A stretch of 64,000 bases of DNA from Pardosa pseudoannulata (Eukaryota; Arthropoda; Arachnida; Araneae; Lycosidae). Below are positions 1-11,602 of this stretch, piece by piece. Positions within the stretch are counted from its first letter, which is position 1. Each line of letters begins with the position of its first letter. The notes under the pieces were generated by a model, which saw nothing but the letters and a program-made list of their open reading frames with translations, searched no databases and was not told the origin of the DNA. The stretch is taken from assembly GCA_032207245.1 (NCBI GenBank), contig JAGEOH010000217.1, positions 5,001 to 69,000 on the forward strand. Reading direction: 5' to 3'. Both the position numbers and the translations under genes were made by a program.

Positions 1-2080
1 ACAACATACTTTAAAAATTTACCTTAAAAAAATCGAAAAAAAACCGTGATATCTTAGTATTATTTTATTTATAATTTATTCACAAAAATATGCACGAAAC
101 GCTTATTAACTTGATCACAACATTTATTTTAAAAAAAGTAAATACTCGATTGTATGTGAAAATTAAATACATTATATTTCGTTTTTAATACATTATATTT
201 TATATTTCGTTACATCATTGTACTATTTAAATAGGTAGTTTTAACACTGAAAATATTTTTTTTTTCAGAAACTGAGTAATGCGTAGTAATTGCATTAATT
301 ATATAGACGATAGTGTTTACAGAAGCAGGGTAAGAGCTTAATTAACATAATTAAATATTTATTTTATTTAAAATATGTTAAAAACACAATCTGAAGAATA
401 TAAAACTGAGAGCCAAATCGGACTGAACTGTAAATTGAGTAGCAGGTAATGGTATACATATGGATATCACGACACTTAAAAACAAGTGTTCGATTTATAT
501 ACACATCCAGGAATATGAGATTATTTCAGGGTGACATAATATACCTAGGCCAGAGAGCAAGATAGCCAATCAAGATACACAATATTAACAATAGACTTCT
601 ATGTGCTTACGATACTAGTCTGAGCTGTACTTAAACCAGGTACTTACGTGTAACTGCACAATCAGAAAGATCCAAAGGTTTAGCCCTTTATACACAGTAA
701 TTCTTGAAATGAAATGTGTAAAGAATAACGAAGTTACACTTTTCCGTGAAAGATTTCGGCTTAGTTCATGATAACATGGTCACAAGCACACACGTACACT
801 TAGCACTAGCGTTCCGAACGATCGACGTTTACAGAGAGAACTGACGGTTGAACGCAGGTTACCGAACTGTTTGGCAGCCACGTGGACTAGGCTCAACGAT
901 TATCTCGCCAACAATTCCAATAATCGCCAAGCTTGCCAAACTCTCCCCAGGCACAGTGAGGAATCTCAAAAATTACAAGAAACAGGCTATTTTAATAATA
1001 TAAGCTAACAAATATATAAGAACTAAATTTCCAAATTTATTGTTTATTATGAAGGATGTCACAATGACTGCAGTATTCGAGACGGTTTTAATAGCAAATA
1101 ACCCGTCAAGCATGTACTACGGTTTTACGTCATTATAGACATATAAACACTGAAAATTCAGTATATTTACGTCTTTATAGCGATCTTAGTAAAGCTAATG
1201 ATACATACATTTTAAACACTTTTATGTTTCATTTTTCGTAAAGGACAGCATTTCAGGCGTACCCAGGGTGTACTAATCAATTGAAATTAAGATTGAAAAC
1301 AATGGTAAATACGGAAAAAAAAGAATTCTTTAAATCCTTAGGTTATAATTATCTTTTTCGAACCTTTATATATTTCAATAGTAATTTTTATAGTGATCAG
1401 CATCCAAGTGAAAAACAATGAAATTTTCCTTGCAATAGAATTTTTAAAAAAAATCAAACAGTTCTGAAGGGGATGTTTGCAAACCCAAAAACAGAAATTA
1501 AAAGAATCATGATATCTACTTGTTTTTAGATTTAGATTACAAATACAGATTTCTTCTTCGGACGCAAAAAAAAATTTTTTAAAGATAATTTACAGCCAAA
1601 TGTAAGTAGCCTGTGTTTAGGAATGCAAATAATTTTTTAAAATAAGATGTCATTGACAGGAAATGATTGGGCTATTTATTCATTTCCTCTGTCTCCCCAC
1701 TTGATAGAAAATCAATTCTTCAGGTTTGGAATTCTTTAACATTCCACGATCTGAAACTTGTATCAATTCCATTTATTCATTTCGAAAGTGAGATGTTTGA
1801 AATAACATCCAAAGTGAAATTCCTAAACAAATCGATTTGAAGGAAGAGTTCTATCATTCGTTATCGTCATTACTTGAGTATCTATTAATTAATATGCGCT
1901 CCAGGGCGGTCTTTTAACATGAAGAGGGAGAAAATATGTAAACAGGATTTTTTCCATCATATATTCACAATAAACTAGTAAAATATTTTGTTCATTCTTA
2001 AAATATTCCTAGAACATTCATTTTTAATTTTCCTTCTATTTTTACCTTAAACACTTTGTAGGTATTATTTTGCTAATAAA
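1..2080. other. AT-rich intergenic DNA, no gene recognised
   Basis: No coding region can be supported. The stretch at about 780-960 is clearly richer in CpG than its surroundings. On the minus strand a TATA-like sequence (TATAAAGGG) lies near 690, followed downstream by a GTAAGT donor-like site near 650. Together these could be an old LTR or promoter remnant, but no terminal repeats or coding sequence confirm this. Confidence 0.4.
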
Positions 2081-2082
2081 CT

Positions 2083-2500
2083 GAATAATTTAGTTTTAAT
2101 AACTTTAATAAATTTAAAATTTAAAACAAATTTGCATTAAGGCATATTAGGAGTGTTCGGTAAACATTTTGTAAGAATCTATAACAAGTTTAGTCTCTAG
2201 AAACATTTTAAAAAATAATTCAATTCATAAAAAATCGTTTTTAAACACATTGGATTTTAAAATAAAAAACTATATTTCAACTTTTCCTTCATTCTACTCG
2301 GGGCGAAACGTTCTTTTTCTTCATGGCGCGGCTCCCCTAAGACGGATACGCTCACCAAATCTTAAAAGATCAGTCATTGTGGAGATGAATGTCCAGAAAG
2401 AGCCATTCCGGCAAGAGTCCCTTATTCTCTGTCACCCCACATCCAAATCAATTCGTCGAACATCAAAGCCAATTTCGAACCCATACCTTCGAATGTTTTG
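2083..2500 (+). repeat. Dispersed repeat family A, copy 1
   Basis: The first 200 bases match 29727-29960 closely in the same orientation. Shared stretches include a run of AT-rich words followed by a segment around 'aatctataacaagtttagt' and 'aaacacattggatttta'. Both copies then enter a GC-richer part with 'actcggggcga'-like sequence and 'gacggatacgc/gactgatgcgt'-like words. The copies diverge by small indels, so this is an old interspersed repeat. No coding capacity, poly(A) tail or clear target duplication was seen, so its class is unknown. Confidence 0.65.
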
Positions 2501-2975
2501 GCAGTTTTCAGTAATGAATATCAGATAAACCTAAAACGGTCATGTTTGAACTCTTTATTTTTATTATTGCTTATTGAGTTATAACGGCAAGATCGAAACA
2601 AACTTGTAAAATCGATGCTAAACACAAAATAGGATCGTTTATTCTTCCACTCTTTCACTAAGCCGTCGCGATAAGATCAACTAATTAAAAATAAAATTCA
2701 ACTAAGTAAAATTAAATGAAGCTGCTTTTTTCCACAAATCGATTTTTCCGAATGCATAATACTACATGTCTATCTCAAATAGTTTGTCTTCTTAATCTTT
2801 CTCCTTTTCAATCAAATACACGTTATCATTAAACTGTAAGTATTATTTTATCAGTGTGTCGTTCCCAAATGGAATATCAATATTAAGATTTCAGTATATT
2901 CGGAAGTTCTTACATATTATAAAATTAATAATTCGAAATTACAACATATATGAAATTTAAAGGTTTCGGCTCCCA

Positions 2976-3113
2976 TTTGGTGTTTGGCTGTGGAGCTCAC
3001 GAGGGATAATGAGACCAGGACCTACTGCTTAAAGCCGATTCCGAACATCCACGCCAACAGCAAGAACTCCGGTACCGAAAAGCAGCGCTCTACCGTTCGG
3101 CCATAGTTCGGCT
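2976..3113 (-). repeat. tRNA-derived SINE, degraded copy
   Basis: This matches the SINE at 58842-59005 through the shared words 'cacgaggg', 'aatgagacc', 'gacctactgcttaaagccg' and 'attccgaac', and again 'actccggtaccgaa' near its right end. The polymerase III B-box present in the younger copies is lost here. By comparison with those copies the SINE RNA strand is the minus strand. No target duplication is recognisable, so the copy is old. Confidence 0.65.
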
Positions 3114-3450
3114 GCGGGTATTTATCGAATGACAGTAAAATTGTCCCGGAATTCCAACATAGGAGCCCCCTCCCCCGTTGTCGGAGTAATTGCTATTATT
3201 TGGGGCGGGATAGAATCAAATTGGCTCACCTTTGCCCTACTCATTATCATATCCAATGAAAAGATTAAACTGCAAACAGATATTTGGCACTAAAATTTTA
3301 TTTTTATAAACTCGGAAACAAAATAGAATTCGGAATGTATATTTTGAATTTTTTTAATCAAATAGTATAATTATCATTTAGAAACTACTGACTATTTCAA
3401 TATGATCAAACTTTTTTCACTGAACAAAATAATTTTTAGCATCAACTTTC

Positions 3451-3454
<4 letters not shown>

Positions 3455-3509
<55 letters not shown>
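3455..3509. repeat. (TA)n microsatellite
   Basis: An uninterrupted run of TA dinucleotides of about 55 bases. Open frames through it encode only Tyr-Ile repeats and are artefacts. Confidence 0.95.
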
Positions 3510-3513
<4 letters not shown>

Positions 3514-4640
3514 ATATTTTGTTAATCAAAAATTATAATAAATATTATCCAAAAACTACATACTATTTCAATATACTGTTTCTTTCACTGGTAAAAATCA
3601 TTTTTAGCACAAAAACTACAAAAGTTTGTGATTAATTATCCGATTTAATGAAAGAAATAATACAAAGAATGGAGTCTTAATCAAACAAAATACGTCACTT
3701 TTTGGCATTAACATTTTAAGAGATCCATAAATTTTGAAAGAATTTTTAATGGAACCTAGTTTAAAATTAAAGATTTCAAGAGCCCAGTTTTTAAGGATCT
3801 CTCTAATTGAAGTAGTTTTTAAAAACTTTTGATGGCCGTTCAAATCTTGTTTTTCTTTTGTACGTATATATAGGTACACAAACATTAAAGCTATAAACAT
3901 GAAAACTAAATATATATATTATAAAATACTTACCAATTAGCCTGATTTTTGCCAATTCAGTGGCACTCTATGAGCAAACACATCTAATAGTATTACATGT
4001 ATCCCACTTATCTAATTTGAAAATCTGAAATTGACCGTAATCCAACACCCCCAAGTTGTACTGGAGAGAGAGATTAACACTTCTTGATGAAAAAAAAAAA
4101 TGGAATCGCGAGTTATTTCAAATTCTAAAGAAATGTCTCAATCTAACGAATGTGAATGATTGAGTGGTTAGTTTGAGAAACGAAATGATTTTGAACGACG
4201 AGGACAATAGGATGTCAGAAGTCCCCTCTGATTTTTGTACGTAATAAAGGAAGTATTATTGAAATTCCTATCTCGTTGAGTAGGACGTCCCTATGGAAAC
4301 TTTAAATATCCTTTTGAAACAGTCCTCAATTAGTTCCGACTAGGTGACTCTCGACATGCGTATGTATGTATCTCACCTCACTACAAAACCGAAGATCGAT
4401 ATTTTGTATTGAAGACTGTTACATTCTGTACGACGAAATATTTCCTTATCAACGCTGTAAGTTACAACTCAAATAAGATGAGTTGTAAAAAGGTTAAAAT
4501 TTCAAGACTAGTATAAGGGGGTCGCCTTTAAAGTTTTTACAAACGACCAGTAGAAGGTGGTCATGAAACTTCACTTTAGTATATTTATAAAATTCATATT
4601 TTTTTTTAATCTTGGAATCAGTGGCATCTTTGAAATGCGT
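3510..4640. other. AT-rich intergenic DNA
   Basis: Nothing coding was recognised. It leads into the decayed mariner that follows; no convincing mariner terminal repeat was found in it. Confidence 0.5.
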
Positions 4641-5753
4641 GCGTATTTTGTTTGCAGTGAATGTTCAAAAGAAGCAAGTGTGTGAAAAAATAGAGGTAAA
4701 TCGTAAAGGCTTCCACTAGATGATTTTTTATGATTTTAAGAAAAGACTCACTCGACAAGAATGCATAGAATCGCTTCGTGAAACTTTTGGTAGTGAAGCA
4801 CCATCAGAAAACACGGTTTATAATTGGTTTGCAGAATTTCGTCGTGGTCGTGCGTCAGTCAATGATGAATCTTCTAAAAGACGACCAATATCGGCAGTGA
4901 TTCCAAAGAATATCGATGCTGTGCTTAAGATGATTATAGAAGATCTGTTTTTCACGTGTCGTGAGATAGAGGCATCCCTTGACATATCACAGACTGCAAT
5001 ACATTCGATTTTGCACGAATATTTAGCTGCTAAAAAGATTTGTTCTAGATGGATTCCGTACTATTTGGCAGGAGCTTCAAAAGAGGTCAGTGCAAATGGG
5101 TGTCAGGAAACTCTAAAAATATTCATATTGGGAACAAATAAATTCATATGCAACATCGTTACAGACATCAAAAGTTGAATACATTCGTATGATCTGGAAA
5201 CTAAACAACAGTCCACTGTCTGGGTGTTGGAAGAATCCCACGAAAGTTGTTCGTTCACGAAGCACATCCAAGAAAATGATCGTTTGTTTCTTCAGCCTTA
5301 CAAGAATATCGCAATCATTCCTTTAGAGGATCAAAAAACAGTTGACGTTAAATGGTACACAGAAATTTGTTTGCCAAAAGTCATCAAGAAAAGAAATCGA
5401 GAAAAAGAACAAAAATGGGCGCATACTTCTCCCACACAGTACAGGAAACAATTGATTATTTGAAAGATAAAAATATTGAATGAATGTCCCATTCTCCTAA
5501 TTTGTCGCCTACCAACTTTTTCTTGTTCCCTTATGTCAAACAAAAATTGCCAGCGATTTTCATCCCCTGAAGACACTGTATCAGAGTGGAAAAACTGTTC
5601 CAAGAATGGGTTGGAACGGATGGGAGAAAAGGCGAATATTTTGAAAAGCAATAAAACGGTTTGTAACCCAAAAATTCTTTTTCGTCCTAATTTTTGTAAA
5701 TATTTAAAAAGCAACCTTCGTATGCAGTTTTGAGCCCCTCTTTTGGATGCCAA
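4640..5753 (+). pseudogene. Decayed mariner (Mos1-like) transposase
   Basis: The N-terminal half (from 4720) is a recognisable mariner transposase DNA-binding region: an HTH_48-type segment with 'TVYNWFAEF', then 'NIDAV', 'REIEASLDIS', 'SIHSILHEYLA' and 'KKICSRWIP', all typical of animal mariners. Downstream, in other frames, are 'ETKQQSTVW', 'PLEDQKTVD' and 'WYTEICLPKV', which belong to the catalytic domain, and 'LPTFSCSLMSNKNCQRFSSPEDTV', which corresponds to the C-terminal third. Frameshifts and stops occur near 5105, 5175 and 5463, and the catalytic aspartates are not intact. Mariner transposases cut and paste their element at TA sites; this one cannot work. The element ends were not found. 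Confidence 0.8.
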
Positions 5754-5759
5754 TCCTTA

Positions 5760-6580
5760 TTCTATAAATTTCAGTAAAACGTCTGTTGACGCTGTGGTCC
5801 AATATTCGAATCTTGCGTTCTATTTTATGTTGTTTTGATGTATTGCCACCTGCAAAATTTCAATCGATGTGGAGTTGAGAAACGATGCCCACAAATCCTT
5901 ATCATAACTTTGGCGCTTTTACAGCATTCACACAATTGAAACGTTACAAAATTGAATCCAATCGAGTTTTGTTATTATCGGAAGGAAAGTTTGGATCATC
6001 TTCTCTTTCGTTTACACCGAAAAATGTCAGTCTAACGTATATTAATACTATGGGCGGCACTCGAAAACCCGATTAGCCACAAAATGTTGAGCGTAGCCAT
6101 TTTTTATTGTCTTCCTCAACAGAAGGATCCAAAACGATGCGACTCAAGAGTATCGAGATATTCATACGCGGTAGAAAAAGTTCATTTTCAGTTAATTATT
6201 ATTTGAAAGAATTTTTTGGAAATTTGAATGCCTTAAAGGAAGTATTGTAATTACGAAAAATAACTCGATCCCTCTGTGTTATGATAATGCTGTATTTCCA
6301 GAAGAGTACAATCCGACCTAATCTGATACATATTAATATCAAAAACGATTTCAGCTCCACACGAGTTTACTGCTTATACCGAAGAGTAGGCTTTTCAAAC
6401 AACAAAATTCAAAACTAAGGGGTAATAGACGTACAAGGAAGCGACATTCAATTTTTGAATAATGTTTTCTTGAACACAGTGGGTTTTAGCAACCCTTTAG
6501 ATCAGGGTGTAAGGGGGTCAGAAAAATTCCTGTTTGCGACCCATTTCAAGTTCCAGTGAATTAATTGTTCGCTTAAAACG
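5760..6580. other. Intergenic DNA, nothing recognised
   Basis: Short open frames occur on both strands but none resembles a known family and none shows splice or codon patterns that would support a gene. Confidence 0.4.
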
Positions 6581-6584
6581 AAAA

Positions 6585-6768
6585 ACGTGCATTGGGTTGA
6601 AAACTATTGTTTTGAGTTCATCTTCTTCAAGAGCTATTCTTTGGGTACAGCATCCCGCTTCAAGCATGAATTTACGTAGCCGTTCGAAATTGGGTTTAAG
6701 CAGTTGGTCCCGGTCTTGTTAGCCCTCGTGTAGCAGAACCGAATGTATTCATTGGTTTTGGAGGCTTT
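6585..6768 (+). repeat. tRNA-derived SINE, degraded copy in opposite orientation
   Basis: The segment 'cgtagccgttcg', 'tttaagcag', 'ggtcccggtct' and 'ttagccctcgtg' is the reverse complement of the SINE body seen at 7998-8150. The 3' part ends in 'ggttttgg'. The tRNA-like head is heavily mutated. This shows the family inserts in both orientations. Confidence 0.6.
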
Positions 6769-7220
6769 TTATGGAAATCTGACGGGGTCTACTCCAAAGG
6801 TGACGACGAACCTCTATGTAATGGCATTCATCAACAAGGTGGATCTTTGCCCCTCTGCTTCGACTGAGAATTTAAATATCCAAATGGTTTATTTCGAATT
6901 CACTTTTACATTATTATTAAAAGCATCAAAGTTTCACTGCCAATTTTTTATGCTCCTTTAGGGGCTGATACCAAGTTGTATGCTATGAGAGAGGTCTGTG
7001 GGGAGACGAACGAAGGCTACTTATGTTCTACTAATAATATTCAATTTCTTTAATTGTGCAATTATAATATACTAAAAATGCTTAAAGTATCATTTTTAGC
7101 AAGTAGGATAATAATGTAAATATATTTTTAAAAATATTTTTTGCCAACTTTGGTCCGACTTGATAAAAAGAGTTTTGTTTAAAAAAGTGTCAAGTATTGT
7201 AAAATAATAAGTTAAATTTG

Positions 7221-7247
7221 AAAAAAAAAGAGAGAGAGAGAGAGAGG
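7221..7247. repeat. Poly(A)-(GA)n purine tract
   Basis: A run of A followed by GA repeats directly in front of the LTR-like sequence at 7250. It could be a polypurine tract of an LTR element or a simple microsatellite. Confidence 0.7.
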
Positions 7248-7249
7248 TT

Positions 7250-7513
7250 TGTGGCATCACAGTGGCTGGTGACCACGTCCGTTTTCCGCAGCCGTATGCG
7301 CTTTAAATACTGGAGCAGTTTTCCCTCCGAAGGCGAGCACTTTCGACTCTCCGGCAGTTCACTCGAGCTTCCCGCCCGCTTCTGATCTAAACAGCCTTTA
7401 TTTTTTGCGGTTTAAATAAACCTCCTGTTAAGTTTGAAGAATCAGCGTGGATTTATTCCTACATTTTTTATGGAGTCAAGAGGGAGCCATACCTTCATTG
7501 GTGACTTCCCTTC
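7250..7513 (+). mobile_element. Gypsy-like LTR and leader fragment
   Basis: The stretch is CpG-rich unlike its neighbourhood. It begins with TG, ends its likely LTR part with CA at 7463, and holds a TATA-like TTTAAATA near 7302 and an AATAAA near 7415, the order expected for an LTR promoter and poly(A) signal. After 7463 comes 'accttcattggtgactt', which resembles the leader just after the 5' LTR of arthropod gypsy elements (from memory, not tested). No second LTR or internal pol region is present in the window, so this would be a truncated remnant. No target duplication was seen. Confidence 0.5.
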
Positions 7514-7679
7514 AGGTTTCTATTAGATATAAGCTATTAAATGCATATAAAATTTTAGCATTTTTGATTATTTATTTCAGTTTGAAATCTGTAAATTATT
7601 TATCTCAGTTTGTGTTTTTTGTATACTTATCTAGCTGTGCAAACAAACACGAATAAAACAACTCGCTTCATATTTATTT

Positions 7680-7784
7680 ATGATGGCATTTTAAGAAAGT
7701 TTTTTATGTTTATAAATCATTTTATGTTGGCATTTTAGGAAAGACATTTTTCAAATGTGTTTCTTAAAATGCCATTATATCATT
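7680..7784. repeat. Inverted repeat, MITE-like hairpin
   Basis: The arm at 7680-7698 (ATGATGGCATTTTAAGAAA) returns as its reverse complement at 7761-7784 with small differences. A third related copy 'ggcattttaggaaa' lies between them. This could be a tiny palindromic transposon remnant. Confidence 0.6.
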
Positions 7785-7997
7785 TGGGGATATGCAAAGC
7801 ATTTAATAAAACAAGCTTAAATTAAAAAAAATGAAGTCCCTTATTCTATTCGAACTCGAATCAATTTTGCTCTTTTATCTATTCGATCGAACTTTGATAA
7901 AGGAAAGCATTTCAAACTGGGGTTTTTTTTGTTTTTTTTTTTTCTGATTAGATTTCATTCCATAATTAGGTTTCTATAATTTGTCAGTTTTGATTTG

Positions 7998-8150
7998 GTT
8001 TTGGAGTGCTACGGTTTACTTTTTGCAACACGAGGGCTAATGAGACCGGGACCTACTGTTTAAAGCCGATTCCGAACGGCTACGAACATCCATGCCATAG
8101 TGGGATTCGAACCCACGAACGCCAGCCCCCTAACCATTCTGCCATCGTTC
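7998..8150 (-). repeat. tRNA-derived SINE with 13-bp target duplication
   Basis: It shares its full length with the copy at 58842-59005, including 'gtgggattcgaaccca', whose reverse complement holds the polymerase III B-box GGTTCGAATCC. The direct repeat 'cagttttgatttg' lies at 7985-7997 and again at 8151-8163, a perfect 13-bp target duplication. The RNA-like strand is minus, with the tRNA-related head at the right and the tail at the left, ending in CCAAA-type sequence. Confidence 0.85.
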
Positions 8151-8178
8151 CAGTTTTGATTTGAGATTTAATTATAAA

Positions 8179-8931
8179 GAAGGTGTAATTCAGTCTGCAT
8201 TTTCCTCACATAATTCAAGTGATTTATGAAATTTTGTATTTCTCTTGCGCCATTTTGTAGTTATACCATGGTTTCTTTTCCTAATATGAGTTAAGCTTTC
8301 ATCCGAACGAGGCTTGAGAATTTTTGATTGAGATTTTTTTGATATGCCAAAAACGCAGTGTATTTTTTCTACTCTGTTTTGGTTCCATGTCCCTGTTATT
8401 GAAAGGTAAAACTTTGAATTTTTTTGAATAGGTGTGAACTGAGCAAAAAGAGAAAGAAAATGATAGTCGCAGAATTTGGAGTCTTACGAAGTCTGATTTT
8501 GGGGATCTTTATAAATATTATCGGCATCATTACTGCACTACACATTGGTTTGGTTGGGATTCTTTTCAAATTGAATTTCTTTTGTTTTTAGAGGGCCTAA
8601 AACACTGGATTTTTTCTCCTTCTCAAATGTATTATCATTCGCTTGTTTCATCTTAATAATCCAAGATGCATGATACTTTTTTCCATACTTTTGGGTATTC
8701 AGCAAGAACCATCTCATTAATTAATTTATTACTTTTGGTTTGAGTTTCCAAACGCATTGAAAAGAATCCATTTAGAAAAGAATCCATCCAAAAGAAAACG
8801 GAGTGGCTGGGGTGTTTCAATGGAAATGAGAACTTTGTTTCCAAAGCATTTTTTAAAGATCTCCTCCAAAACAATGAATAGGAGGGATTGAAAAGAATTA
8901 AGCTTCGAGATAGGTTGGAAAACTCTGGCAT
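8179..8931 (-). pseudogene. Possible decayed coding remnant, family unknown
   Basis: On the minus strand a 92-codon open frame (8653-8931) is followed, after a frame change, by segments that look protein-like. They are lysine-rich, for example 'KMKQANDNTFEKEKKSS' near 8600-8650 and 'PRSDESLTHIRKRNHG' near 8290-8330, and the last 80 or so codons have no stop. The pattern looks like an old mobile-element or gene fragment with frameshifts. I do not recognise a domain, and a chance open stretch in AT-rich DNA is possible. Confidence 0.25.
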
Positions 8932-11480
8932 TTTTAGCGAGTCTTTGTGTTTTAATGTTTTAAATTTAACATTTTATACATTTATTATTGCCTAATTAAA
9001 TTTATTGTTTATTATTTTAATGATAAGTAAATGTTTACATTATACATTCATTGCTGTTTGATATTTTGTCTTTAAAACAAAGTCGTACAAAACAATTTGT
9101 ATGTCTAACTTACCTTTTATGTTTAATGCGTTAAAGTAGGGATAAAATTTACACAATTAAGTTTCATTTTATCAGTCACTTGATGTCTAAACACATATGT
9201 AAATCTCTCCTTTTCACTTAAAAATTGGACGATCCTAAACTGCTTCTTAACGGAATAATAGTGAAAGGGTGGCTCGCAAGAAATTGGCATTTTTTTATTT
9301 AAGAACAATACTACTATGTGAAAAAAAAAAAACCCTAAGGTGATCGCATTCAATTGTAATACTGTTTAGAACGATATTTTAGCCAACGATGTATCGTTAT
9401 GGAAAACATGGAAGACACGAACATGACACATCTGAGTACGAATATTTTGTTGGTGGGGATGTATTTTCAATATATGCATAGAAATAGGTCGTGGGGTTTT
9501 GAAAGCTGAAAAATTTTTGTTTGCCGAGGACCCCACAGGCCTCATTTCCTCTTGACCCAGCTTCCGGGATGACAAACAAGTCCGACGCAACAATGTTATA
9601 CCACCACCTGTCAATCCGACAAACATTTGATACAAGACAAACAGCCATAACAGTTTATCGAACACTTCGATTCGGAGGGGTATCTCCAGAATAATTGCTT
9701 GCTTTGGACTGGAATGGATTTGAAAATGGTTCCTAAAATTGATAGATGGCTCCGAGAAAAAAATATTAGCATTTCGAAATTATAAAGGGATGTAAGAAAC
9801 ATTTATGAAAAAGACCGCTTGTATTTATTTTGTATTTGGAGATAAAACTTCAGAAGGGTCGTTTGATTTGGATTGGAGTGTAAAATAGAGGATTTATAAG
9901 GATTAATAATAGTTTGAAAGGGCTCCTAAATGTGATAGATGCTTCGAAGACTACTGTAACGTATTTAGCTCCTCGACTAAAGTGCACAGGTGCTTAGGGA
10001 GACATCAATTAAATTTCTTTTATTGAAGTTATCTTGCACCAAATGGTACTATATACAATGATCCACAGGACAGAACTCTTCTTCTGCCGATAACCCATTC
10101 TTCTTTCGCTGCTTACTTTTCGGGCCACAAAAGGAAGCGAAACATTTTCTTCTTGACAATCAGGACTTCACTAAAACTAAGTCGCCTGGCGAGAACTTTC
10201 CTGTCTCTAGTAAATCTGACAAAAAATTGGATCGCGAAACCTCATCTTAAAACTGTTTGGGTTAATATACAGAAAATGATAAGTCAAAAGAAAACTGAAA
10301 GACCAAACTTGGTGTGGAAGTACGAGAGATGTTTTGTTTCTTCTTCCTTTCATGTAAATTGATTTCATGTAACAATATACTTACACCCTCAACTATCTCT
10401 TTACCAGAAAAATCCATTTCATCTAAACATTTCAAGTTCCTCCACGTCTTGCCCAATATTTTGAATGTTCTTTGACAAATCTGTTGGTATTTATCTACAA
10501 AAAGGAAAATTAAAATCTTAAGTTTTTTTTTTAAACTAGGAATTTAAAGGCAAGTTGTTTAGGACGTGAAATATTAAAATTGGCCAGTTTGGACGAAAAG
10601 CACTTTCTGGAATGGGTGTGATAATTATTATTTAATAATATTGAGCGATATTCGTGCACCCAATCCTTTTCTGGATGTGGAAGGAGGGTTATTCACCATT
10701 TGGTGTAGAAAATCACCGTTCATTTATGTATCATTCCTAAATGGTATAGATTATTACACTTTCATTTTTTATGGTTGACAGAAATAATTATCACTTGTGC
10801 AGCTTTTGAATGTACTACTAATAATATTCTAAAAAGATCTGCAGAGAAAAACATTAGTTTTTATTGTTTTCCTTTAAAAAAAACCTATAAATATAACCTT
10901 TATAATTGAAACGCATCGTTTCATTTATAAGTATTATTAATAGAGAATGAGATTTTGTATTAAAGTTAAAATCTGAACAAATAAACTATAATTATCAAAC
11001 TAAAGCATATTTTTTTTCTTTAAAAAGAAATAATAATTTATAAACAATAATTCGCCAACAAAGATGAGAAATGGTTTTAATTTTCATAAAAATGTGTGCC
11101 ATTCTATTCTAAAATGTTCGTCATAAGCTATGAATCAGTTTATTTCAGAGTTAAATGTAAGAAGTTAATTATTTCGTTTGGATCTGTAATAATAATAGTT
11201 GCATTATCACATTCTAGGTCATTTTTCTGTATTTCGATCTAACTTCTATTTGAATAACAAACACCTCATTATCGATTTGTAAAAATTTCAATTCATTAAG
11301 AGCTCTGTTCCATTCACTGCTCGTGTCATTCGTTTCCTTCATTATTTTTTTTTAATTCTTTATTTATCAATTATTGAAAAGTAGAAAACGCTATTTCAAT
11401 TTTAGTGCATGCTAAAATATTCAAATATGTAATTCAAACTTTCACCATTTCTACTGTTCTACGAGACTGAGAGCGGGTGG
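8932..11480. other. AT-rich intergenic DNA
   Basis: Open frames of up to 99 codons occur on the minus strand near 9366-9802, but none resembles a known protein. No repeat or RNA gene was recognised. Confidence 0.4.
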
Positions 11481-11489
11481 GAAATTCCC

Positions 11490-11561
11490 GTCACGTGGTT
11501 GTTACGTCATCCGCAAAGCAAACACAGCCATCTATATAGAAGGCCTGAGCACTTAAAAAAA
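11490..11561 (+). promoter_or_regulatory. CpG-rich promoter-like islet with E-box and CRE
   Basis: Within AT-rich surroundings this islet holds a palindromic E-box (TCACGTGG near 11493), a CRE-like TTACGTCA near 11503 and a TATATA-like word near 11533. It is followed at 11562 by an ATG in a YY1-like context (AAAATGGCGGC). The combination is typical of a housekeeping-type animal promoter. It also contains one arm (11523-11553) of an inverted 31-bp pair described separately. Confidence 0.5.
11523..11553 (-). promoter_or_regulatory. Left arm of inverted 31-bp conserved pair
   Basis: The sequence beginning CACAGCCATCTA and ending AAGGCCTGAGCACT matches the reverse complement of 13603-13633 at 27 of 31 positions. 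Read on the minus strand it contains AGATGGCTGTG, which resembles the core of CTCF (AGATGGC) and YY1 sites. Function is inferred only. Confidence 0.45.
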
Positions 11562-11602
11562 ATGGCGGCGGCCGAAGGCGGTTTCCCTCCTATAATCCGC
11601 AA
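11562..11602 (+). CDS. Candidate first coding exon of a host gene (partial)
   Basis: An ATG directly downstream of the CpG islet opens 13 full codons reading MAAAEGGFPPIIR, plus two bases of a fourteenth, before a GT donor (AA|GTAATT) at 11603. The GC-rich, alanine-rich start with flanking promoter motifs is characteristic of a conserved animal gene start. The gene cannot be identified from so short a peptide. No acceptor exon with matching phase was recognised downstream, so either the next exon lies beyond a long intron or this is not a real exon. It is the only plausible host coding sequence found in the window. Confidence 0.4.

Noticed and set aside
3402..3635. Open frame of Tyr-Ile repeats
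   Set aside because: It is produced by the (TA)n microsatellite; the same holds for frames at 24836, 54492 and 54696.
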